Source: Alistipes sp. An66
GTDB taxonomy: Bacteria; Bacteroidota; Bacteroidia; Bacteroidales; Rikenellaceae
Assembly (NCBI RefSeq): GCF_002161445.1
Contig: NZ_NFHT01000004.1
Span: 62,001 to 126,000, forward strand
Reading direction: 5' to 3'
DNA: 64,000 nt
Both the position numbers and the translations under genes were made by a program. Under the pieces are notes generated by a model. It had not been told where the DNA came from. It ran no database searches and saw only the letters and a program-made list of their open reading frames with translations. Positions within the stretch are counted from its first letter, which is position 1; every line of letters begins with the position of its first letter. This document shows, piece after piece, positions 39,835 through 50,002 of this stretch.

Positions 39835-41079
39835 ATGAAAACTGAAAACAAGTGTATGTACCGGGCGACGCTGGTGGCCGGCCTTTTGCTGATGCTTCCC
39901 TGCGCGCTTTCGGCCTGTGGCGACGACGAGATCCAACGTCCCGCGGTGACGGCCCCGCTGATGCCCGACCTGGGTCCGGAGGCCACCGAAGGAACGATCA
40001 GTCTCTCGCAGATCGAGACCTCGACCCCCTTTACGGCGGGTACGGGAGCCAATTCCTATCGTATTCCTTCGATCGTGACGGCCGGCGACGGTTCGCTGCT
40101 GGTCTTCTGTGAGGCCCGCCACGAGTCGTGGATGGACAAGAGCCATACGGATATTGTGGTCCGCCGCAGTACGGACAACGGCCAGACCTGGTCGGAGGCC
40201 GTGAACCTGACCGCTTCGGCCAATGGGGGCGGCTATGCCTTCATGGACCCGACGCCGGTCGTCGATTCCGGGACGGGCAAGATCTTCCTTTTCTGCTGCC
40301 GGTGGGTGAAGTCCGATGCCGACGCGACGAAGAACCGGGCGTTCCGGATCGTGTCGACGGACAACGGCAAGAACTGGGGCGCCCCCGAGGATGTCACCGA
40401 GCAGGTGATCCGCACGGGCTATTTCAGCTCGGGTTTCGGTCCGGGCTCGGGGATCCGGATCTCGCAGGGCAAGTATGCGGGTCGTCTGGTTTTCGCGTCG
40501 CGTCAGTATGACGGCTCGTCGAGCACGGGCGTGGCCGTTTATTCGGACGACCACGGTGTTACGTGGAAGATCGGATCGGAGGTGCTGGGCGGCGAGTGCC
40601 AGATCGCCGAATCGGGCGAGAACCGGCTGACGATCAACATCCGCAAGGGTGCGGACCGTTACTCCGCGACGTCGAAGGACGGCGGGCAGTCCTGGTCTTC
40701 GGCCCTCAAGGATGCGGGCCTTCCCTCTTTCACGAGCGGGTGCCATGCCAGCGTGCTCGGGGTGGGCGGCAACATGGTCCTCTATTGCGGTCCGAAGGGC
40801 GGCACCCAGACCTCCTCGAACGACAACCGCTCCGAACTGATGCTCTACCGCAGTGCGACGAGTGCCGAGGGTTGGACCCGCAGTCAGTTGCTTTATGAAC
40901 TGGCGGCCGGCTATTCGGACATGACGCAGCTTCCGGACGGTCGCGTGGCGATCGTCTTCGAGGCGGGGCCCGAGAAGGGATTCACGCGTCAGGGCGGGAA
41001 TCGTCCGGCGGGGTGGATGCGTCTCGACGTGCTGGTACTTCCCAAGGAGGTGACCGATTACGGCTATTGGTTTGAATAA
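39835..41079 (+). CDS. GH33 sialidase, lipoprotein
   Basis: 414 residues with a lipoprotein signal (LLLMLPCALSAC, Cys 28). Six-bladed propeller features: the YRIPSIV arginine motif, Asp-boxes STDNGQTW, STDNGKNW, SDDHGVTW and SKDGGQSW, and the nucleophile region AGYSDMTQLPDGRVAIVFEAG (Tyr and Glu). Later arginines occur in GIRISQG and GGNRPAGW. Hydrolyses terminal sialic acids at the cell surface. It lies 20 bp after the epimerase gene. Confidence 0.9.
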   Translation: MKTENKCMYRATLVAGLLLMLPCALSACGDDEIQRPAVTAPLMPDLGPEATEGTISLSQIETSTPFTAGTGANSYRIPSIVTAGDGSLLVFCEARHESWMDKSHTDIVVRRSTDNGQTWSEAVNLTASANGGGYAFMDPTPVVDSGTGKIFLFCCRWVKSDADATKNRAFRIVSTDNGKNWGAPEDVTEQVIRTGYFSSGFGPGSGIRISQGKYAGRLVFASRQYDGSSSTGVAVYSDDHGVTWKIGSEVLGGECQIAESGENRLTINIRKGADRYSATSKDGGQSWSSALKDAGLPSFTSGCHASVLGVGGNMVLYCGPKGGTQTSSNDNRSELMLYRSATSAEGWTRSQLLYELAAGYSDMTQLPDGRVAIVFEAGPEKGFTRQGGNRPAGWMRLDVLVLPKEVTDYGYWFE

Positions 41080-41098
41080 CCTGAAACAACAAGAAATC

Positions 41099-44000
41099 AT
41101 GGAAAAACTATTCCGACGCAATACAATCCGAATGATGCTGGCGCTGCTGGCGTTGTTCTCGATCGCCGTAGCGGGCGCGCAGTCCCGGTTTACGGTAACA
41201 GGTAAGGTTTCCGACGCTTCCGGCGCCCCGATGGCCGGCGTGACGATCATCGAACAGGGAACCACCAACGGCACGACCACGAACGTGGACGGGACCTATT
41301 CGCTGACCGTCAAGGACAGCAGGAGTGCTCTTATTTTCAGCTCGTTGGGCTATACGTCGCAGACGATTGCCGTGGGAGCCAAGAATGAGATCAACGTCTC
41401 TATGGAGGAGGATGCGATCAGCATGAGTGAGGTGGTGGTCACGGGTTACGGACGGACGGTGACGAAGGACAAACTGACGGCCGCCATCTCGAAAGTCTCG
41501 GGCGAGGTTCTTGAAAAGGGCGTCCGGGCGAATGCCCTGACGGCACTGGCCGGAACGGTGACCGGTGTCCGGGTCGCTACGACGACCGGCCAGCCCGGAG
41601 CGGCGCCGTCGATCGTCATCCGCGGAGGAGCTGCGCTCGACGGTACGGGATCTCCGCTTTACGTGATCGACGGCGTTCAGAAGGATGACATGAACGACAT
41701 CAACGCCAACGACATCGAGTCGATCGAGATCCTGAAGGATGCCGCCGCCACGGCGCTTTACGGCGCCCGGGCCAACGCGGGTGTGGTTCTGGTGACCACC
41801 AAGCGCGGCCGGGTCGGTCGTTCCGAGATCTCGTTCAAGGCGAACGTCGGTCTGAACTACCTGCGCAAGACGAACGAATTCCTCGAAGCCGACGACTATC
41901 TCTACTACCTGCGTCTGGCCTCCTATCGTTCGGGGAATATCGCGGCTCTTTCGGCGGCGGGTCCGTTCGGAACGGGCAACGATCTGGCGGCTGATGGAAA
42001 CCAGTCGGCCGCCGGCGTATACAGTCCGATGTTTCTGTCCGATGAGAATGCCTACCTGCTGAAACAGGGCTACAAGAGCATGGTCGACCCGATCACGGGC
42101 AAGACGATCATTTACAGCGAATTTACCGCGAGCGACGCATCGGTTCGGGATCTGGCGCTCACCCAGGACTACAACATCTCGGCCTCGGGCGGCAACGAGC
42201 GGGGACGTTATTACACCAGTCTGGGCTACTACGACGAGTCGGGTTTCCCGGTGATTTCGTACTACAACCGTCTGTCGTTCGTGACCAACGGCTCCTACAA
42301 GATCACGCCGTGGCTCGAATCGACCAGTTCGCTGAACTTCTCGCGTTCGGACAGCCGCCAGGTGAGCGACTACATCGGCGGCGGCGAGGCCAACTTTTTC
42401 GGTATCATGTTCTCGGCGCCCCCGACGATGCGCCGCTACAACCCCGACGGCGACGAGATCATCCCGACGACCAACTGGGAGAACGGCAACTGGGATGCCG
42501 CACAGGACAGCTTCTACCGTCGGAACACGAACTACCGCTTTACGATGAATCAGGGGCTGAACTTCAAGCTGACGGATCACATCACGCTGAAACTGAACGG
42601 TATGTGGTACTTCAACATGTATGAGAAGGAGAAGTTCAACCGCACCTATCTGGTCAATCCCGGCACCTACAACAGCGACCATGCCGCTTCGGCCAGCTAC
42701 TCCCGGATGTTGTCGCAGACCTACAATGCGATTGCCGGATATGAGAATTCGTGGAACGACCACAATTTGAGCGTGATCGTCGGTTACGAGTTCTACGACA
42801 AGTACAACTTCGGGCTGTCGGCCGGCGGCCAGGGCTCCGATTTCGAGGATTTCCCGAGCCTGGGCTATATCGACAAGACCGAGGATAAGAACATCTCCAA
42901 GATCAGCATGAACTCGACGCATACGCGCGAGCGCAGCATGTCGTTCTTCGGCAACGCCAGCTACGACTGGAAGGGCAAATACCTCTTCTCGTTCTCGGCG
43001 CGCTACGACGGCTATTCGAAACTGGTGAACAACAAGTGGGGCTTCTTCCCGGGCGTGAGCGCCGCATGGAACCTCCACAAGGAGAAATTCATGGAGGGGA
43101 CGTCGCGGTGGCTGTCGAGCCTGAAACTGCGAGCCGGTTACGGACAGAACGGTAATGTGAACATCCTGGCCGGTCCCTATGACTTGCAGGGCAACTACGG
43201 CAAGACGGGCAACTACGAGGATGAGTACGGCATTCTGATCAACAAACTTCCCTATCCGGACCTGTTGTGGGAGAAGACCACGTCGGTTGATGTGGCCGTT
43301 GAGGCGAGCTTCTGGAACCGCCTGCGAGTCTCTGTCGGCGCTTACAACAAGCTCACGTCGGATCTGTTGGCCGAGGTTCCCTTCCCCAGCTCGGCGGGTG
43401 TGGGCAACCAGTACACGAACAACGGCAGCGTCCGCAACCGCGGTTTGGAGTTCGAGTTCGAGTCGACGCTCTTCCAGAACAAGGACTGGAAGGTACAGTT
43501 CGGCGGTAATGCGACCTACATGCGGTCGAAGATCATCCAGCTGCCGGACAACGGCAATCTGAACAACCGCCAGGGCGGCCAGCAGGTCTACAATGCGGCC
43601 GGTGATCTGGTTTGGGTCGGCGGCAAGCAGGAGGGACAGGAGTACGGCGTGGCGTATGCCTACCGGATGGTGGATATTGTCCGCAGCGATGCCGACCTGT
43701 TGAATTATGCATGGTATGTGGATACGACGCCGGCTTCGGGCACGATCTACGGTCCGGGCGTATGGGCGACGCTGACGGCTGACGAGCAGGCGAAGGGCCA
43801 GCTGCTCCAACCCGGCGATGCGGTCTTCTACGATGTCAACGGCGACAACAAGATCGACCAGTACGACCAGGTGAAGATGGGCAATACGGTTCCGCGATGG
43901 GTCGGCGGTATGAATCTTTCGGTCGACTGGAAGGGTCTTTCGCTCTATGCGCGGTTTGATTTCGCGACGGGCTACGTGGCCCAGAACAGCCGCAAACAGT

Positions 44001-44374
44001 ACTACATGGCGCTGTCGCAGGGTACGTTCAACACGTTGAAGGAGAGCAAGGACACGTGGTCGGAGTCGAATCCGAACGCCACGTACCCGATTCTGATGTA
44101 TGCGGATACGAAGTTCCGGAACAACTACCGCATGAGCAACATTTTCTACGATGATTCGAGCTATCTCTGCGCCCGAGAGATATCGCTGACCTACACGCTG
44201 CCCGAGAAGTGGGCCCGCGTCGTTCGGATGAAGAACCTGTCGGTTTCGGTGACGGGTCAGAACCTCTTCTACTGGACGGGCTCCTCGCTTTACAATCCGG
44301 AATACGGAGTGAACGGGAACGGCGGATATGCGATTCCGCGCACGGTTCTTTTCGGTGTGAAGGCGACATTCTAA
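41099..44374 (+). CDS. SusC-family TonB-dependent receptor (sialic acid outer membrane transporter)
   Basis: 1091 residues. Signal peptide, then a carboxypeptidase-regulatory-like domain (FTVTGKVSDASGAPMAGVTI), a TonB-box-like EVVVTGYG, the plug (APSIVIRGGAALDG, PLYVIDGVQ) and a 22-strand barrel ending in VLFGVKATF. In Bacteroides the homologous role is called NanO: uptake of Neu5Ac with its SusD partner. An earlier ATG (41072) overlaps the sialidase stop; 41099 is the better start. Confidence 0.93.
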   Translation: MEKLFRRNTIRMMLALLALFSIAVAGAQSRFTVTGKVSDASGAPMAGVTIIEQGTTNGTTTNVDGTYSLTVKDSRSALIFSSLGYTSQTIAVGAKNEINVSMEEDAISMSEVVVTGYGRTVTKDKLTAAISKVSGEVLEKGVRANALTALAGTVTGVRVATTTGQPGAAPSIVIRGGAALDGTGSPLYVIDGVQKDDMNDINANDIESIEILKDAAATALYGARANAGVVLVTTKRGRVGRSEISFKANVGLNYLRKTNEFLEADDYLYYLRLASYRSGNIAALSAAGPFGTGNDLAADGNQSAAGVYSPMFLSDENAYLLKQGYKSMVDPITGKTIIYSEFTASDASVRDLALTQDYNISASGGNERGRYYTSLGYYDESGFPVISYYNRLSFVTNGSYKITPWLESTSSLNFSRSDSRQVSDYIGGGEANFFGIMFSAPPTMRRYNPDGDEIIPTTNWENGNWDAAQDSFYRRNTNYRFTMNQGLNFKLTDHITLKLNGMWYFNMYEKEKFNRTYLVNPGTYNSDHAASASYSRMLSQTYNAIAGYENSWNDHNLSVIVGYEFYDKYNFGLSAGGQGSDFEDFPSLGYIDKTEDKNISKISMNSTHTRERSMSFFGNASYDWKGKYLFSFSARYDGYSKLVNNKWGFFPGVSAAWNLHKEKFMEGTSRWLSSLKLRAGYGQNGNVNILAGPYDLQGNYGKTGNYEDEYGILINKLPYPDLLWEKTTSVDVAVEASFWNRLRVSVGAYNKLTSDLLAEVPFPSSAGVGNQYTNNGSVRNRGLEFEFESTLFQNKDWKVQFGGNATYMRSKIIQLPDNGNLNNRQGGQQVYNAAGDLVWVGGKQEGQEYGVAYAYRMVDIVRSDADLLNYAWYVDTTPASGTIYGPGVWATLTADEQAKGQLLQPGDAVFYDVNGDNKIDQYDQVKMGNTVPRWVGGMNLSVDWKGLSLYARFDFATGYVAQNSRKQYYMALSQGTFNTLKESKDTWSESNPNATYPILMYADTKFRNNYRMSNIFYDDSSYLCAREISLTYTLPEKWARVVRMKNLSVSVTGQNLFYWTGSSLYNPEYGVNGNGGYAIPRTVLFGVKATF

Positions 44375-44395
44375 TCAGACAAAAAAACAAGAACG

Positions 44396-45928
44396 ATGAA
44401 ACGGATCAAATTACATATTCTCCTGCTGGTCGGCGCGCTGACAGTTTCGTGCAATGCGCTGGAACTGGGTCCGGAGGACTTCTATTCGATCAACAACTAT
44501 TGGAATTCCGAGGAACAGTGCGAGCGCTTCATGATCGGGTTGCATTACCGCGTTCGGGAGCGTGCCGAGACGTTCTGGCTGATGGGCGAGAGCCGCGGCG
44601 GACTGCTCAACACGGCGTCGGTGACCTCGACGGGGGAAGGCGCCTACAATATCGAGGCGGTGACCAACAACCTCTCGGAGGCGAACCCGGTGCTGACCAA
44701 CTGGGGCAACTTCTATATGGACATCTACCAGATCAACCATGCGATCGACAAGCTCACGACGGCCTGCGAGTTTCTGGACGACGAGACCCGCAACACCTAC
44801 CTGGGCCAGCTCTACGGGCTGCGTGCGTTCTACTATTTCCACATGCTTCGCACGTGGGGCGGGGTTCCGCTCTGCGACAAGCCGGACGTGCTGATGACCA
44901 GCGACATAGCCCAGTTGAGCAAGGAGCGGGCGACGGAACAGGCGACGTGGCAGTTCATCCGCGACGATGTGGATCGTTCGTGTGAGATCTACGACAAGCT
45001 GGACTTCGGGAACTTCAAGAGCCGCAACTGCTATTGGAACAAGGCGGCGTCGTACTGCCTGAAAGCCGAGGTTTACCTGTGGGGTGCGAAGGTCCGTCCG
45101 TTGAAGGGTTCGACGGTTTTCTCGGCGACGCCCGAAGCGGATCTGGAAGCCGCCCGCACGGCCTTGCAGACGGTGGAGCCGCTCTACTCCTATAACGCGA
45201 AGTTCATCGACGCCTTTTCGCCGACGAACAAGGATGCGAACCGCGAGACGATCTTTGCCCTTCGCTTCAAGCTGGGAGAGAAGACCAACTACTATTCGAA
45301 CTTCACCTATAACGTGGCGACCTTCACGAAGTGGTACGATGCCGAAGGCAACAAGATGGGCAACGTGCTGGACATCGGCAGCGGAGCGATGCGTTACGAG
45401 TACAAGCTGGACTTCTACGGCGAACTGGCTGCGACGGACACGCGCCGGGACGCCACGTTCCTGCCGTTCTACGAGATGAATAGCGAGAGTGAACTGCAAC
45501 TGGCGGGCCTTGTGCTGCGCAAGTTCCTGGGCGAGACGAGCAACGGGCGCGTGCAGTATACGAACGATGTTCCGGTCTACCGCTATATGGACGTGGCGCT
45601 GATGCTGGCCGAGATTGCGAACGCGCTCAACGACCCCACGGAGGTTGAGCGGTGGATTGGCCGGGTTCGTACGCGGGCCTACGGCTCCGAGGCTCCGGCG
45701 TTCACCTATACGACTGCGGAGGCGGCCGAGGAGGCGATTCTGGCCGAGCGGAATGCCGAATTCGTGGCCGAAGGCAAGCGTTGGTACGATGCCCGCCGCA
45801 TGCTGGACGGCAAATATGCCCTGGAACTGGTCGGCGGCAACGAGTTGAAGCTGGTCTGGCCGATCGACGCGGGTGTGCTGTCGAAGGACAACAAGGTCAA
45901 ACAGAATGAAGGATATGTGACGGAATGA
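44396..45928 (+). CDS. SusD-family glycan-binding lipoprotein
   Basis: 510 residues. Lipoprotein signal (LLLVGALTVSC, Cys 19), helical TPR-like body with the family motifs LYGLRAFYYFHMLRTWGGVPL and AEIANALND, and the C-terminal LAERNAEFVAEGKRWYDARRM, all diagnostic of SusD. Binds glycan at the cell surface and closes the SusC pore; corresponds to NanU. It overlaps the next gene by 4 bp (ATGA). Confidence 0.93.
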   Translation: MKRIKLHILLLVGALTVSCNALELGPEDFYSINNYWNSEEQCERFMIGLHYRVRERAETFWLMGESRGGLLNTASVTSTGEGAYNIEAVTNNLSEANPVLTNWGNFYMDIYQINHAIDKLTTACEFLDDETRNTYLGQLYGLRAFYYFHMLRTWGGVPLCDKPDVLMTSDIAQLSKERATEQATWQFIRDDVDRSCEIYDKLDFGNFKSRNCYWNKAASYCLKAEVYLWGAKVRPLKGSTVFSATPEADLEAARTALQTVEPLYSYNAKFIDAFSPTNKDANRETIFALRFKLGEKTNYYSNFTYNVATFTKWYDAEGNKMGNVLDIGSGAMRYEYKLDFYGELAATDTRRDATFLPFYEMNSESELQLAGLVLRKFLGETSNGRVQYTNDVPVYRYMDVALMLAEIANALNDPTEVERWIGRVRTRAYGSEAPAFTYTTAEAAEEAILAERNAEFVAEGKRWYDARRMLDGKYALELVGGNELKLVWPIDAGVLSKDNKVKQNEGYVTE

Positions 45929-48600
45929 AAGTTGGGTTCAAGCATATCCGAAGCGTGATGCTGCTGCTGACGGGGTGCTTCGGCATCCTGTCGGCAGGGG
46001 CTCACGTGAAGCGTGCGGAGGTGTACAATGCCTGCGTCCCGGTGGTTCTGGACCGCACGCATAACGTTGTGGCGGAGTTCTGTATCGAACACGACGGTGT
46101 TTCTCCGGCGCGGCTCGACGGGATCGAGGTGCGCCTCGGGGGGCTGTCGTCGGGCGAGGTCCGGAGCGTTCGGCTGCTCTACACGGGGACGATGTCGGCC
46201 CTGCTGTCGCGCTCGACCTCCTACGCCATGCGGGACGCGTTCCGACGCCTGGGCGGCGGGCAGCGTCTCTATGCGGATCCGGGCTACGCGATCGAGCAGG
46301 ATGTCGTGACTCCGGGCACCGGCGATCGTCTGTCGCTGACTTCGGGCCGACAGCTGGTCAAGGGACGCAACTATTTCTATGTGAGCGTTGAAACCGACAT
46401 CGAGCGGCTCGGGGATCTCTCCCGCCCCTTTACGTTGGAGGTTACGGGGATCCGGGTGAACGGCGAATCCGTGGCTTTCGCCTCGTCGGGCAGCACGACC
46501 CACCGGTGGGGCGTTTCGGTCCGCCAGCACGGCGACGACGGGATCTATGCCTACCGCATTCCGGGACTGGTCACGACCCCGTCGGGTACGCTGCTGGGGG
46601 TCTACGACGTGCGGCACCGCACGAGTCTCGACTTGCAGGAGCACATCGACATCGGATTGAGCCGCAGTACGGACGGCGGCCGCACGTGGGAACCCATGCG
46701 GATCATCATGGACATGGGGGAGTGGGGCGGTCTTCCGGAGTCGCAGAACGGCATCGGCGATCCCTCGATACTGGTGGATGACCGCACGGGTGCGGTTTTC
46801 GTCGTGGCGGCATGGACCCACGGTCTGGGCAACAACCGGGCGTGGACGTCCGTAGGTCAGGGATATGATCCGATCGAGACGGCGCAGCTGATGCTTGCCA
46901 GCAGCCGTGACGACGGGCGGAGCTGGTCCGCACCGCGGAATCTCACGCGGCAGATCAAGCAGCCGCATTGGTATTTCACGTTGCAGGGGCCGGGGCGCGG
47001 CATCACGATGCGCGACGGTACGCTGGTCTTTCCGATCCAGTATATCGACTCGACGCGGGTCCCGAATGCGGGCGTGATGTACAGCCGCGACCACGGCAAG
47101 ACGTGGCACACGCACGGCCATGCGCGGAGCAACACGACCGAATCGCAGGTAGCCGAGGTGGCCCCCGGGGTCCTGATGCTCAACATGCGGGACAACCGCC
47201 GGACGGGGCGTGCCGTCTGCACGACCCGCGACATGGGCCGCACGTGGGTCGAGCACCCCTCGTCGGGCTGTCTGCGCGAGCCGGTCTGCATGGCGTCGCT
47301 GCTGCATGTTCCGGCTTGGGAGAACGCATTGGGGCGGGACCTGCTCCTTTTCTCGAATCCGGATACGACAAAGGGTCGCAACCATCTGACCATCAAGGCG
47401 AGCCTCGATGGCGGAGACACCTGGCTCGCGGAGCATGCGCTGCTGCTCGACGAGGAGGAGAACTGGGGATACTCGTGCCTTTCGATGATCGACCCCGAGA
47501 CGGTCGGCATTCTCTATGAGTCGAGTGCGGCGCAGCTGCTGTTCCAGGCCGTCAAGCTGCGCGACATCATCCGCGAACTCCCGGAATCGGGGGCCGTTTT
47601 CGAGCCGCTGCCCGAGATCGGGCCGTGCGATGCCGGTTTTGCGCAGGGTGTTTCTGCGCTGTGCGCCGGTGAGGTCTCCGGGACGCTGATTGCCGCCGGC
47701 GGGGCCAATTTTGCGGAGACGCCGGCTGCCGAAGGGGGTGCCAAATGTTTTTATGACGGTATCTGGACGCTGCGCGGCTTGCGGGAAGGAAAACCGGTGT
47801 GGCGGTCGGCCGGGCATCTGCCCGAGCCGATGGCCTACGGCATGACCTGGCAGCTCCCCGACGAGCTGATTGTTGCCGGCGGGGCCAATGCCTCGGGACC
47901 GTTGCGTCGGGTGCTGTCGCTCCGTCCGCGGGGCGGCAAGGTCGTGGTGCGGAGCCTTCCGGACCTGCCTTTTGCCGTCGAGCAGGGTGCGGCGGCCTCC
48001 GATGGCGGCGTGCTCTATCTGGTCGGGGGGCTGGTCGACGGGAAACCCTCGTGCGAGGTCCTCGCCTGCGACATGGGCTCCGGCGCCCGGACCTGGCAAT
48101 CGCTTCCGCCGCTTCCCGAACCGTTCGTTCAGCCGGTGGCGTTCGCCTCGGCGGGTCGGCTCTATGTCTGGGGCGGCTTCGATCCTGCGGAACGCCGCGT
48201 GGCCGATCATGGCTATTGCTGCGATCCGGCGACGGGCCGCTGGGAACGTATTGCAGGGCTTCCCGACGGCGGGACGATGACCGGCTCGGCCGGCGTGAAG
48301 CTTGCCGACGGCCGGCTGCTGGTGGCGGGCGGTGTCGACCGGGCGATCTTCTCGGCGGCGCTGGGCCTGCCAGCGGATCAGATGCGCGACTACCTGTCGC
48401 AGCCGCCTGCGGCGACCCGTTTCCGGAACGTACTCTGGCTCTTCGACCCGACGACCGGAGCGTGGAGCCAGGCGGGAATTTCGGGTCGTGCGGCACGGGC
48501 CGGGGCGGCTCTTGTCGCGACGTGTGACGGAGCAGTGATGTTGGGCGGCGAGACCCGTCCCGGGATCCGCACGTCCCGGGTGTGGCGGATCGACCTTTGA
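45925..48600 (+). CDS. GH33 sialidase fused to a NanM-like kelch mutarotase
   Basis: 891 residues. Signal peptide (about 1-26), then a beta domain before the catalytic part (about 27-190), then the GH33 propeller: YRIPGL at 210-213, Asp-boxes STDGGRTW, SRDDGRSW, SRDHGKTW, TRDMGRTW and SLDGGDTW, and WGYSCLSMIDPETVGILYE (nucleophile Tyr and Glu near 513-530). From about residue 555 to the end a second propeller of kelch type follows (LIAAGGANFAETPAA, ELIVAGGANASG, LYLVGGLVDG, LYVWGGFDP, LLVAGGVDRA, VMLGGETRPG), matching the cyclically permuted mutarotase family of NanM. GH33 retaining enzymes release the alpha anomer; NanM converts alpha to beta Neu5Ac. So both steps are on one chain. Confidence 0.9.
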   Translation: MKVGFKHIRSVMLLLTGCFGILSAGAHVKRAEVYNACVPVVLDRTHNVVAEFCIEHDGVSPARLDGIEVRLGGLSSGEVRSVRLLYTGTMSALLSRSTSYAMRDAFRRLGGGQRLYADPGYAIEQDVVTPGTGDRLSLTSGRQLVKGRNYFYVSVETDIERLGDLSRPFTLEVTGIRVNGESVAFASSGSTTHRWGVSVRQHGDDGIYAYRIPGLVTTPSGTLLGVYDVRHRTSLDLQEHIDIGLSRSTDGGRTWEPMRIIMDMGEWGGLPESQNGIGDPSILVDDRTGAVFVVAAWTHGLGNNRAWTSVGQGYDPIETAQLMLASSRDDGRSWSAPRNLTRQIKQPHWYFTLQGPGRGITMRDGTLVFPIQYIDSTRVPNAGVMYSRDHGKTWHTHGHARSNTTESQVAEVAPGVLMLNMRDNRRTGRAVCTTRDMGRTWVEHPSSGCLREPVCMASLLHVPAWENALGRDLLLFSNPDTTKGRNHLTIKASLDGGDTWLAEHALLLDEEENWGYSCLSMIDPETVGILYESSAAQLLFQAVKLRDIIRELPESGAVFEPLPEIGPCDAGFAQGVSALCAGEVSGTLIAAGGANFAETPAAEGGAKCFYDGIWTLRGLREGKPVWRSAGHLPEPMAYGMTWQLPDELIVAGGANASGPLRRVLSLRPRGGKVVVRSLPDLPFAVEQGAAASDGGVLYLVGGLVDGKPSCEVLACDMGSGARTWQSLPPLPEPFVQPVAFASAGRLYVWGGFDPAERRVADHGYCCDPATGRWERIAGLPDGGTMTGSAGVKLADGRLLVAGGVDRAIFSAALGLPADQMRDYLSQPPAATRFRNVLWLFDPTTGAWSQAGISGRAARAGAALVATCDGAVMLGGETRPGIRTSRVWRIDL

Positions 48601-48623
48601 ACCGATAACCGAAAGTGAGAATC

Positions 48624-49868
48624 ATGAAAAACGCAAAATTGCAGAAATACTATCCCTGGATCGTCGTCTGCCTGCTGTGGGTTGTGGCGCTGCTGAATTA
48701 CATGGATCGGCAGATGCTCTCGACGATGCGCGAGTCGATGCAGGTCGACATCTCCGAACTGGAATCGGCCGTCAATTTCGGGCGTCTGATGGCCATTTTC
48801 CTCTGGATCTACGGACTTGTGAGTCCCGTTGCCGGCGCCGTTGCCGACCGGATCAGCCGCAAATGGCTGATTGTCGGATCGCTCGGCGTCTGGTCCGCGG
48901 TGACGCTGCTGATGGGCTACTCGACGACCTTCTCGCAGATCTACTGGCTGCGGGCCCTGATGGGCATCAGCGAAGCGCTCTATATTCCGGCGAGCCTTTC
49001 GCTGATTGCCGATTACCACACGGGCAAGGCGCGGAGTTTTGCCATCGGCATCCACATGACCGGACTCTACGTCGGCCAGGCAGTCGGCGGTTTCGGAGCG
49101 ACGGTTGCTTCGATGTTCTCCTGGCAGGCGACCTTCCACTGGTTCGGCATCATCGGCATCGCCTATGCCGTCGTGCTGATCTTCTTCCTGCATGAGAACC
49201 GCGAATCCCGACCTGTGGCTGTTCCTGCCGCCGAGCGTCCGAAGAGCGATCTTTCGGTTTGGCGCAGTTTCGGGCTGTTGCTTTCGAACATCGCCTTCTG
49301 GGTCGTTCTTTTCTATTTCGCCTCGTCGTCGCTGCCCGGCTGGGCCACCAAGAACTGGCTTCCGACGCTCTTTGCCGAGAGCCTCGGGGTTCCGATGTCC
49401 TCGGCCGGACCGATCTCCACGTTCACGATCGCCTTTTCGTCGTTCCTGGGCGTGATGATCGGCGGGCCGCTTTCCGACCGGTGGGTCAAACGCAACCTGC
49501 GGGGACGCATCTACACGAGCGCCATCGGCCTCGGACTGATGGTTCCGGCACTGGTGCTGCTGGGTCTCGGACACGGCACGTTTGCCGCGGTGGGTGCGGG
49601 CCTTTGCTTCGGCGTGGGCTACGGCATGTTCGATACGAACAACATGCCGATCCTGTGCCAGTTCGTTCCGGTCCGCCAGCGCGCGACAGCATATGGAATC
49701 ATGAACATGACCGGCGTATTTGCCGGTGCGGCCTGTACCGAGGTCCTGGGCCGCTGGGCGGACGGGGGCAACCTCGGGCTGGGTTTCGCACTGCTGGGCG
49801 GTGTGATTGCCGTGGCGCTGCTCATCCAGCTCTGCGTGCTCAAACCGACGACCGACAACATGGAGTGA
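48624..49868 (+). CDS. MFS transporter (sialic acid permease, NanT role)
   Basis: 414 residues, 12 membrane helices. MFS signature between helices 2 and 3 (GAVADRISRKW) and again in the second half (GGPLSDRWVKR); ALLNYMDRQML in helix 1 is typical of the anion:cation symporter group. Its position between the sialidase fusion and the ROK regulator, in a locus with no other inner-membrane carrier, makes it the probable Neu5Ac symporter. Start at ATG 48624. Confidence 0.88.
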   Translation: MKNAKLQKYYPWIVVCLLWVVALLNYMDRQMLSTMRESMQVDISELESAVNFGRLMAIFLWIYGLVSPVAGAVADRISRKWLIVGSLGVWSAVTLLMGYSTTFSQIYWLRALMGISEALYIPASLSLIADYHTGKARSFAIGIHMTGLYVGQAVGGFGATVASMFSWQATFHWFGIIGIAYAVVLIFFLHENRESRPVAVPAAERPKSDLSVWRSFGLLLSNIAFWVVLFYFASSSLPGWATKNWLPTLFAESLGVPMSSAGPISTFTIAFSSFLGVMIGGPLSDRWVKRNLRGRIYTSAIGLGLMVPALVLLGLGHGTFAAVGAGLCFGVGYGMFDTNNMPILCQFVPVRQRATAYGIMNMTGVFAGAACTEVLGRWADGGNLGLGFALLGGVIAVALLIQLCVLKPTTDNME

Positions 49869-49894
49869 CATCCGTTCCGGGTTTCGTCCGGGAA

Positions 49895-49930
49895 CAGGGT
49901 CCTGCCGTCTGTCGGCAGGACCCTGTTTTT
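49895..49930 (+). terminator. Terminator of the sialic acid operon
   Basis: 13-bp stem CAGGGTCCTGCCG / CGGCAGGACCCTG, loop TCTGT, five T residues. Confidence 0.9.
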
Positions 49931-50002
49931 GCCGGATGGCGATGGAACCGTACTTTCCGTGACCGTATTTACCGTATAAGAGCCGAAATTTTAAATATCC
50001 GG

